Shown here piece after piece: positions 56,746 through 64,000 of a stretch of DNA of 64,000 bases. Each line of letters begins with the position of its first letter. The stretch's first letter is position 1. The position numbers were made by a program, and so were the translations under genes. The stretch lies in the NCBI RefSeq assembly GCF_031143425.1, contig NC_090451.1:350680339-350744338 (forward strand), read 5' to 3'. This DNA comes from Pleurodeles waltl (lineage: Eukaryota > Chordata > Amphibia > Caudata > Salamandridae). Below the pieces are notes generated by a model. The model was not told the DNA's origin, did no database searches, and saw nothing but the letters and a program-made list of their open reading frames with translations.

Positions 56746-56760
56746 GCCCAAAGGGTTAGG

Positions 56761-57540
56761 AAGGAAAGCGATCATGTGAGCAAGTAGGAACTTTTTGACC
56801 TCTTGACATATGCCTGCACCAGCATTGAGCGTCGGCTTCTACTCAAGAAGAGACATTCAAGAAAGAAGTGCACTTGGAAAAAGGAAATTAATACATCCTA
56901 GTGGCAACTCTGAAACAAAGCAAGACATTTTTTTTTCTATAAAAGGACACAATATAGCTGTTGCCCTGACACTGAAGGGGGCTACTAATTATTTGGTAGC
57001 GCACACTGTGCAAGAGTAAAATGCTGTTACTCACAATCACAATGGGCCTACGTTGTACCACATTCATTATGTTGTGGTGGGCAGAAGCAAAATGTGAATG
57101 ACACCACAGCAGACTAATAATGGTTGAACAGGGCTGACAGAATGCCCCTGAAAGTATGTATAATATATACATATATATGTGTATTTTTTTTATTTAAAAC
57201 AAAAAGATTTGGGTAACCATTGGACTAAAACATTCCTGATAGTGACAAATTAAACAATGCAGTTTCTCTATATCCTGGAGAGGTATGCAGTCCACTGTCA
57301 TATCTAGTTTTAAAGACTCCTCTTCATCGAGAATATGGTCTCATAGCACAGGCTCATCTACCCATGGAACAGTTCATTTTTTTGCAGTTTTATGTAGCGC
57401 AAATATGACCCACCTGCCAAAAAAAAGCAATGTAATGGGGAGCCGTGGCCAATGAGCAATTGGTTAATGGAACAGCTGGTCGAAAAAGTTTAGGAGCCAC
57501 TGGGCTATGGCCTCTAAAGTATAAGGTGCTTGACTAGAGG
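56761..57540. other. Unassigned DNA with AT microsatellite
   Basis: Short ORFs only, with an ATATAC/TATATG run at about 57160-57185. No gene. Confidence 0.4.
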
Positions 57541-57544
57541 ATAT

Positions 57545-57740
57545 CCTAAATGCATCTGACTTGTTCTCTGATTCCATTTTTAAGAGGTTTTATTTTAAAC
57601 CATTGGTAGGTGTTGCCACAGTAGTAGTCAATAAGCTCTAAACTGGCATATCCTCGCCTCTGGTCCTTAAGAATAAAAGGGTTCCTAGCTATCATAACGG
57701 AAAGTTTCAATTCTATTAAGGACACAGAGGCGAGGATTAT
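57545..57740 (+). pseudogene. DIRS recombinase C-terminus trace and internal complementary region
   Basis: SDSIFKRFYFKP (about 57568-57603) resembles the end of DIRS tyrosine recombinases. It is followed by CCTCGCCTCTGG and, inverted, CCAGAGGCGAGG-like copies around 57655-57740, complementary to both element ends. Confidence 0.5.
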
Positions 57741-58146
57741 CCCTCCACATGATTAGGGTAAATCGTCTCATCCATTTCCTCTGTTTTTTAGTGAGAAGTT
57801 GTTATTGTGTAAGTAAGCAGTATTTTATTACTGATCACATTTTGTTACTTAGGGCCAGCTGTAGCAAACTTTTGCGAGTCGCAAATGGCCCGATTCGCTA
57901 TTTGCGACATTGCAAAATCCGAAATGGGATGCAAAAATCCCATTACCGAAATGCAAATAGCGATGCGACCCATTACTGACTCGCAAAAATTGCGACCTGA
58001 TTTTGTGACCCGCAAATAGGAATTTGCAACTTGCGAGTCGCAAACCATATGCAAAAGCCAGTCGCAAATTGCGACTAGTCGCAAAAAGCCCATTTTGCAC
58101 ATCCAGATTACCACTGATTCAGAGCAGGTGGTAACCAGAACCAAAG

Positions 58147-58154
58147 TATAAAAG
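58147..58154 (+). promoter_or_regulatory. TATA box candidate for the transposase remnant
   Basis: TATAAAAG lies 31 bp before the ATG at 58185. Confidence 0.5.
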
Positions 58155-58184
58155 GAGACCCAGAAGGCATCTGGGTGACTCAGA

Positions 58185-59045
58185 ATGGCTAAACTGTACG
58201 TGATAGGATGGAGGAGGAGAGTCCACGCCGCCCAGCAGTGGAGGAGGAGACAGAGAAAGGAGAGGATATACCTAGCCAGGCAGACACTATTTCAACAAAC
58301 TGAGGAGGAGATATATGACAAATATAGACTGAGCAGTGCTGCAATCTTAGAATTAATTGAACTACTGAATCCTCAGCTTGAACGACAGACAATGTGCGGC
58401 AGCGCCATCCCTACACATGTGACATTGTAGCGAAATATCCAGGGAGTACACATGACTCATACATATTCAGGCACAGTGGGATACACCAACGCCTAGAACA
58501 TGGGGAGTTTGGAGACGGATATCTAATAGGTATTGTTGACTACACCCTGAAGCCATACATACAGGTCACTGTGTAACCCATTGATGCCCTGCTAAATTTG
58601 CCTTTTTTGTCAAACAAGTGACAGTGCATATGCCCTGAGACCATAAATACTCACCCTGTACCTAACACCTGGCAATCAGAACGAGAGGCGATATTACAGT
58701 GCACATCGGCAGACCAGAACTGTAGTGGAGAGGACCTTTGGCTTGTTAAAGGCAAGATTCAGATGCCTCCACAAAAGTGGAGGTGCACTCCAGTATGCCC
58801 CAGAAACAGCATGCAAGATTGTTGCCGCCTGTGCCATCCTACACAATATTGCCACCAGACGTGGGCTACATCTCACCCCTGAAGACACAGACACGGAGGA
58901 TGAGGAGCAAGAGCTACCACACCGACAGCCTGGGGATGGAAGCATCGCAAATGAGGGCAGACAGAGACGGAACCACATTGCAACCCAATACTTTGGCAGG
59001 TACGTGGCAACCGTCACCACACTCACTAATGTCAGACACACATAG
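58185..59045 (+). pseudogene. Harbinger transposase remnant with internal deletion
   Basis: The N-terminus (58185-58430) includes YDKYRLSSAAILELIELLNPQL. The reading then jumps directly to DIVAKYPGSTHDSYIFRHSG (about 58425-58485). The family segment with the first catalytic Asp (IDGTH-type block) is missing. A disturbed stretch (58520-58700) lacks the GDSGYP block. The C-terminal part (VVERTFGLLKARFRCLH to the stop at 59045) is open with the catalytic Glu. It cannot be an active nuclease. Confidence 0.85.
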
Positions 59046-59194
59046 CCCACTTATGTAGTGAAACAAGCAAAAACTTTTTATTTCTAAACTATGTAAAAGA
59101 TAGAATATTGCTGTATACTACAGTCTTGAATTTGTCAATTGTCATTTAAGACACATTAAATTCATGTGCCTTATTCACAGTACAGTTTGGTGGC

Positions 59195-60801
59195 TCACAC
59201 CCTCCTCCTATTGCGGCCACCATGGGTCATTCCTGGTGGGTCCCCTGACCCCTGCCATGCACTGCTACTCCGCAGCACACGGGAATCGCTGGCAGAAACA
59301 CTACTTATGGTCGACCACTCCTTGCTGTCCTGCGGGGTATCCCCTGTGCCCCTTGCAGCCTGCCTGCTCTCCATTAGGTCCACCGCATGGCTTATGCGGC
59401 CAAGTCCTCGTGCCACATCCCCTGCGAAATGCCCAAGTTCTACCTGGAGGCTGACTGTACGCCTTGACAGGCATGTGGTATTAGTGGCAAGACGCCCAAT
59501 AGATGCTGCCAGTCTGTCAAAGCGTGCGGCAGTGTTGCGCTCCCTGCGCCTTACCTGTGCCCTGTCTGCCACAAGTTCAGTCACCAAGGCCCATATTTAT
59601 ACTTTTTAGCGCCGCATTTGCGTTGTTTTTTGACGCAAAATCGGCGCAAACTTACAAAATACAATTGTATTTTGTAAGTTTGCGCCGATTTTGCGTCAAA
59701 AAACAACGCAAATGCGGTGCTAAATAAGTATAAATATGGGCCCAAATGTTCAATGGCCTGTGTTAAGTTCCCCAGATGTTGGTTCATGTGGTTGAACTGA
59801 CTGTCCACATTTGCCATCTCATGTGTCATTGTGGTCTGCAGTCTATTCAGGTTTCTGTTAATTGCCCTTATTTGTCTGTGTTGCAGGCGCTGACCCTGAA
59901 TTAGTGAGGCCTCCAGTCCTGCAAACTCCACTTCTGACACATCATCCTGGGGCACAGACTGAACTCCAGCTTGTGGCTCTGTGCGCCTCTCTGTGGGGCT
60001 GGGCCCGGGTGCTATTTCTGCTGCCTCCATGTCCTGCGTTGGATCTTCCATGGACCCTGGTGGTGTTCTGCTGGGCCCTGCTATGTCATCGGCAGCCTCC
60101 TGCAGTGGGTCTGGCCCATGTTCCTCTCCCTGCCTTTTTTTCGCTGCTGGGGGTGTCTTGTGGGAGACCTGTGGGACATTGGGGATACACTGTCAGTCTC
60201 GCACATCTGTTTTATGCCTCATAATAAACATTTGCCTATATTTGGACTACTGTACTACATTGCCCATAATGCACTATTCTAGAGGTTGCTAGACTGGAAT
60301 GGAGCTGGTCTGGTGGTGCATGCTGCTGTGTACTGGGATAGTGTGTATACTGCATTTGTGGGTGTGAAAGCATGTCTCATGGTACTCACTTTTTGATGTC
60401 CCAGGTGCTGAACTGCCCAATTCTCCCATGCCCAGTACGGCCTCTGGCTCCAGTGTCTGCTCCACCATGCTTTCCAGGGCTGTGGGTGGCGGTACGGTGG
60501 ATGGGAATCCTCCGGTGCCCCTCATCTCCCTCATGCGCTCCGCAACCCTCTCCTTGGTCCTGGAGCACAGGTCGTACCACCTTTTGCGGATTTCCTCTAG
60601 GGTGCAGTGGCTTACCCCAATGGCATTGATTTTCTCTTGTATCTGGTTCCATAATCTTTTCTTCTGAGTGTCAGGGACACCCATTGCTGCCTTTCCATAG
60701 AGTTCTTTATGGTGCAGGCAGCATTCTTCTGTCAGGACATCCAACTCCTTGTCTGAAAATTTAATTTCCCTCCTTCTGCCAGCACTGGCTGTCTCCTCCA
60801 T
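59195..60801 (-). pseudogene. Myb/SANT-like gene of second Harbinger, interrupted by a MITE
   Basis: Exon 1 60801-60390 (donor AAAAA|GTGAGT) has a Myb/SANT-like domain (KFSDKELDVLTEE, IRKRWYDLCSRTKERV). Exon 2 60146-59195 encodes a linker and a long helical, coiled-coil-like region (RQIRAINRNLNRLQ, FDRLAASIGRLATN), ending GRNRRRV. Excluding the MITE (155 bp) plus one CAA duplication, exons sum to 1,206 nt, 401 residues in frame, which supports the splice model. The plan is the same as gene A of the other Harbingers. The MITE breaks the frame. Confidence 0.8.
59588..59742. mobile_element. Palindromic 155-bp MITE inside the Myb gene
   Basis: The two halves are near-perfect inverted copies meeting at CAATTG, with ends GGCCCATATTTATACTT, one 1-nt indel and one or two mismatches between arms. 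Flanked by CAA (59585-59587 and 59743-59745). The 3-bp duplication fits a Harbinger-type MITE. Confidence 0.92.
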
Positions 60802-61409
60802 GGTTGCTGCAGCTCCTCTCCCCTGGTGTGGCTCTGCATTTTGGGATGGGTGTGGTCCTCCCTCCTCTAAGGTCTATTTGATGACTTCCTGGTTCTGATG
60901 TCATCACCAAGAGCCAGGAAGTGGGTTTCCCAACTGTTGTGCTGCACCTGCAGGCAATTTGCGAGTCAGTCGCAATTTGCAACACCCTTCTCGCAAATTG
61001 CGATCTCGCTTTTAGCGAGGTTGCAAATTGCGACCTCGCTAACAGCGGAGGTCACAAAATGCGGTGCGACACCTCTGCGACTCTCAATTTGGTATTGGGA
61101 GTCTTTCTTGCATTTGATTTTGCGAGTTGGAGATAGCAATTTGCATGGAGTTGCTATTTCCGATTTGCAAAATTAGACCTACCTACATCTGGCCCTACAT
61201 GCTTTACGTCACATGCATATAATTATTGTTATAAATGGAAATATTTGCATATTTGAAGTTTGGACTATTTAAGATATTTTGTTTTGTTGTATGGATTGTT
61301 CCAGTTTTTTCCTTTCAGCTATTTTGTCAACATTATTTTGTAACAAAATGGTTCAGCTAACCAGGAATAGTCTGGATTTGGATGTGGCACTTGTCGCAGG
61401 AAGAAAGAG

Positions 61410-61618
61410 GGGGTATGAACATTGAAGGAGGACTTTATGGACTATGTTCTGTTTGATTGGTTAAACTACTACTCTTTTCTTTCCCAGGGTTTTTTGGAAA
61501 CATAGTTTATTATTGTTAAAAGACTGTGGTTGCTGCAAAATACATTTGGAGAAAGATAAGAATAATCTTTGCCTCTGGGTACTTTATAGAATTGAAACTA
61601 TCTGTTATGATAGCTAGG
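61410..61618 (+). repeat. DIRS right inverted terminal repeat
   Basis: Inverted counterpart of 46700-46910, ending near ATGATAGCTAGG. Confidence 0.75.
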
Positions 61619-61627
61619 TAAGACTTC

Positions 61628-61695
61628 GGGCCATATGTACGAACACATTTTCCCATTGACACAGAATGGGAAAAACCCTTTGCTACATCTGGCCC
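61628..61695. mobile_element. 68-bp MITE sharing TIR with the neighbouring Harbinger
   Basis: GGGCCATATGTA at the left and (complement) GGGCCAGATGTAGCAAA at the right, flanked by TTC on both sides (61625-61627, 61696-61698). The right TIR equals the right TIR of the Harbinger at 57852, so it is probably a miniature relative. Confidence 0.8.
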
Positions 61696-61871
61696 TTCAT
61701 TCCTTCACATTTACAGAATGTTCATAAATGTTAAATTTTACATTTTGCTTCTTCATTTATATACATTTTACCAATCTGTTAATGTTGTTTAATTTTCGGA
61801 GCAGTGTCAGAACCCCTAAATTGAGTTTGTGGACCCTCAGTGGTCCACAGACCACAGGTTAAGAACCACTG

Positions 61872-62135
61872 ATCTAACTAATTTGTCTACTTTCTTAAGA
61901 AAATGTTTGGCATATGGTAAAGTTTGAAGAATGTATATGAATCTACTGAGGGTAATCATTTTATAAATGGCTGCGCTTTCCAATAGATGCAACAGTTTTC
62001 TCAGAGAGAGTTCTGTATTCATATCCCACAGGAGAGGCTCCAAATTGACATTTTAAAATGTTTTTGGTACCTGTTAAGATCCAAATGCCAATATTTTTTA
62101 ATATTCTCTTTCTATTTTCAGCTGTTAAAATCTTG
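61872..62135 (-). pseudogene. L1 ORF2 remnant, upstream piece
   Basis: Minus strand reads NIGIWILTGTKNI, then AIYKMITLSRFIYILQTLPY and FLKKVDKLV, the L1 ORF2 connection region (compare SWLGRINFIKMNVLHR of the other L1 here). It continues at 46321 after the hAT-like element. Confidence 0.65.
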
Positions 62136-62253
62136 GCAGTGCCAAAGGTAAAGAAAATGCTGTGCTTACAGGTGTTGATAGAGTGCATGAGTGAGAAAGA
62201 GCGGGAGATGGTGATGGAGAGTTGACATAAGAAAGTACGTGTAGAGGAAGGAT
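62136..62253. other. Short unassigned spacer
   Basis: Nothing recognised between the L1 remnant and the retroviral pol. Confidence 0.4.
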
Positions 62254-63972
62254 ATGAAGTGTGTCTCTGCAATGATTAACCCATTATTCCTCGTAGCAAA
62301 ACCAGACCATTCATATAGAATAGTCTTAGATTACAGACATTTAAACGGTTACACATGCACATATACAATACAAAATGCACACACTACAGCACTAATAAAC
62401 AATATAGTGCAGAAAAAATACAAAACCACCTTGGATATTTCCAATGTTTTTTCTGCCAAAATCTAGCACCTGAAAGTTGGAATCTTACTGCCTTCAGTGC
62501 ACTTGGCTCTCAACAGCATTTTTGCCATTTTTCTCAAGGGTATACGAACAGCTCTGAGGTGTTTTCTGCCCGAGTAACAGCAATATTATATGAGGTTGAC
62601 CCTGAGGCATTGTCCTACGTCATCTATTTCACATATACATAATGACTTCAGTCTACATTTAGGCAGGGTGGACTGCATTGTCTTATGATTTGCCGCCCAA
62701 GGCTACAAATTTAATTTTAAGAAAACAAACATTGCCTTCTTCAGTGTCCTATTTCTATATTCAGGTGAAGGCAAGAGCCTGGCCCCACACTTTCTACAAA
62801 AATGCAATCAATTGGAACCTCTAAATACCATCAAGAACCTGCAGTCATTGTTGGGTATCTTCAACTTTGGCAGAACATACATTACAGATTATGCAAAACA
62901 CAAACCTCTTTATGATCTGATTCGTCCTGACTTTTCAAGTAAACATTGGACACCAGAACACACATGCATTCTCAGAGAACTGCAACAAGACATGCCAGAA
63001 GCACAACTCTTACACACATGTGATAATAAAAATACATTTGGTCATCGGAATAATAGCAGGTGCCATTGGGTTCAACGATGGTGACACAGTACCCACAGCA
63101 TACAAATCACATATGTGTTCCAATGCAGAACAACATTTTGCACCAACAGGAAAAATACTGAATGCTGTTCAGATGGCTGTCATTACAGAGAGGCCACATG
63201 CCCAAGGGAAACGCATTATTGTCATTACCCCAGTGCCTGCCCTTGAAGCGGTCACCAAAGCTAGTGTTACAAATGCTAAAGCATTACATCCATGTTGGAT
63301 TCAATGGACACCCTCCTTGAAAGCCACTGATGTTGACATGTGGTTGCATCATTCCACTCGGACCCGTGGCCTGCTTTTGCTTCCAGGGCATTCAGGGACA
63401 CCATGGGAACGATGGGTGTTCAACTCGATTATTCCACGTCATATCAAACTGAGGGAAATTCAGTTGTGGAGAGGAAGAACCAAGATTTAGAGCAATCCTT
63501 AACAGCAAGGGTATTGGGTTCTGGACATAGTTGACTTCACCATCTACATGGGTGTCAGAGAGCATTAAATATTCTGCCCAGAAGGTCCTTGGTAGGACGC
63601 ATCTCTTATGAGGTCCCATTTGGATACCTATGTATGCTCCCAGATCTTGATGGCCCTGGTGCAGTGGTGGTAGAAACACCGTTTGACATAAATTAACCAG
63701 TTGCTGTTTTACAGGGAATACAGCAATTCCATGATGAAAACTCATCTGCCTTTGCTGCCACCTTGGGAATGAGGGATTTGCCAACAACATTAATGGGCTG
63801 GATTCCTAAAGTCGGGGATCTGGTTCGAGCAAAGATTACTGTTGAAAAGGAGTTTGGCCAATCGTATAGAGAACCAGTTCCAGTCCCTGAAATACATGGT
63901 ACCAGATCTGTAATCTTACCACCGCTGCCTGGTTCCAAAGAAAACCACTTTGTTTCAGTGGATGATGTCTAA
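62254..63972 (+). pseudogene. Endogenous retrovirus pol remnant, spumavirus-like, broken
   Basis: Pieces in retroviral order: RT N-half (62254-62466, INPLFLVAKP block and KYKTTLDISN), RT thumb/connection (62812-63080, LQSLLGIFNFGR), RNase H traces, integrase core end (about 63390-63490, VVERKNQDLEQ) and integrase C-terminus (63780-63972, WIPKVGDLVRAKI). Block wording and spacing resemble foamy-virus pol more than gypsy, a resemblance noted by eye. RT active-site region and integrase N-terminus are unreadable. At least five frameshifts and several stops make it non-functional. Gag, env and LTRs are not in the window. Confidence 0.6.
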
Positions 63973-64000
63973 TTGCATCACGTGGCTGATCCTGCACAGT

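Larger units (their letters stand above)
52945..56760. mobile_element. Long non-coding repeat element with internal tandem blocks
   Basis: A continuous 3.8-kb non-coding block built of internal repeats: about 385-bp units (53994-54990), then 75-120-bp units with CCCCTTGGGGGCAG-like inverted motifs (about 55780-56300), closing in a stem-loop at 56686-56745. It ends GCCCAAAGGGTTAGG. A TTAA near the left edge and GGGTTA at the right edge would fit a piggyBac-type non-autonomous element, but this is speculative. It lies inside the DIRS. Confidence 0.45.
57852..61195. mobile_element. Second-family Harbinger, defective, inserted in DIRS
   Basis: Ends GGGCCAGCTGTAGCAAA and (complement) GGGCCAGATGTAGGTAG. 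Flanks are TTA on the left and TAC on the right, so the duplication is imperfect; a lost T at the right would restore TTA. It contains a transposase (+) with an internal deletion and a convergent Myb/SANT-like gene (-) split by a MITE. Subterminal DNA repeats TTGCGAGTCGCAAA-like motifs at both ends. It is unrelated in TIR sequence to the Harbingers at 21598 and 32648. Confidence 0.85.
46700..61618 (+). mobile_element. DIRS retrotransposon, decayed and split
   Basis: The tyrosine-recombinase retrotransposon layout is recognisable: left inverted terminal repeat (about 46700-46910), gag (47531-48803), RT/RNase H (48830-50430), recombinase C-terminal trace (about 57545-57643), internal complementary region (about 57650-57740), right inverted repeat (about 61410-61618). 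The repeats match over about 200 bp, for example AAGGAGGACTTTATGGACTATGTTC at the right and its complement at the left. Large insertions lie at 50437-57540 and 57852-61195. Confidence 0.8.
46322..61871. mobile_element. hAT-like element split by DIRS
   Basis: The left end reads CTGTGGTTTGTACCC and the right end (complement) CAGTGGTTCTTAACC. The flanks AGCTAACT (46314-46321) and ATCTAACT (61872-61879) agree at 7 of 8 bases. Removing it rejoins the L1 reading, which supports the boundaries. Own sequence is about 0.6 kb (46322-46699 and 61619-61871) and has no transposase, so it is a MITE. Confidence 0.65.

Noticed and set aside
57849..61198. Clean TSD for the right-hand Harbinger
   Set aside because: Flanks are TTA and TAC; a match needs one assumed base loss, so it is not claimed.

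Overview
The window is eukaryotic, repeat-saturated DNA with no recognisable host gene. It looks like part of a very large vertebrate genome, most likely a salamander or newt. That is inferred from the mix of Ty3/gypsy, DIRS, PIF/Harbinger, CR1/L2 and L1 LINEs, hAT-like elements and a foamy-like endogenous retrovirus, and from spliced transposon genes with vertebrate-type splice sites. Nearly all of it can be read as transposons inserted into transposons.

Left part (1-6491): a decayed CR1/L2-type LINE 3' half (1-2063), 2.4 kb of unrecognised DNA, a foldback inverted repeat (about 4485-4992), then more unrecognised DNA.

Middle (6492-45430): an old, broken Ty3/gypsy element (gag, protease, RT-RNase H, integrase, PPT, LTR ends). 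It is split by (a) an insert at about 8260-9050 that carries a hammerhead-ribozyme motif of the Penelope type, (b) an antisense L1 (about 10140-18420) that itself carries an insert (14098-15660), and (c) a young gypsy element (18677-42448) with 186-bp LTRs differing at 3 positions and a GTCATC target duplication. The young gypsy pol gene holds two independently inserted, nearly identical PIF/Harbinger transposons: copy 1 at 21598-30287 (TSD TAA) and copy 2 at 32648-42018 (TSD TTT). Removing each insert with one TSD copy restores the pol frame exactly.

Each Harbinger copy carries three genes, not the usual two. They are a HARBI1-type DDE transposase (+), a convergent two-exon Myb/SANT-like gene A (-), which sits where the canonical Harbinger partner gene sits, and a divergent three-exon Myb/SANT-like gene B (-) with a long Ser/Thr/Pro-rich, basic tail. 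Splice sites and phases close perfectly for gene A in both copies and for gene B in copy 2; gene B in copy 1 has two frameshifts. A 17-bp GGCGGT/ACCGCC-rich motif in the divergent promoter recurs near the right end. Three families of minisatellite lie in the subterminal DNA and in the gene B intron and differ in copy number between the two elements.

Right part (45431-64000): a second nest. An antisense L1 ORF2 remnant (46090-46321 plus 61872-62135) is split by a hAT-like element (46322-61871). That element is split by a DIRS retrotransposon (about 46700-61618, with inverted terminal repeats), which is split by a 7-kb insertion zone and by another Harbinger (57852-61195). The Myb gene of this last Harbinger is in turn interrupted by a palindromic 155-bp MITE. 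The window ends in a decayed retroviral pol (62254-63972) with spumavirus-like features.
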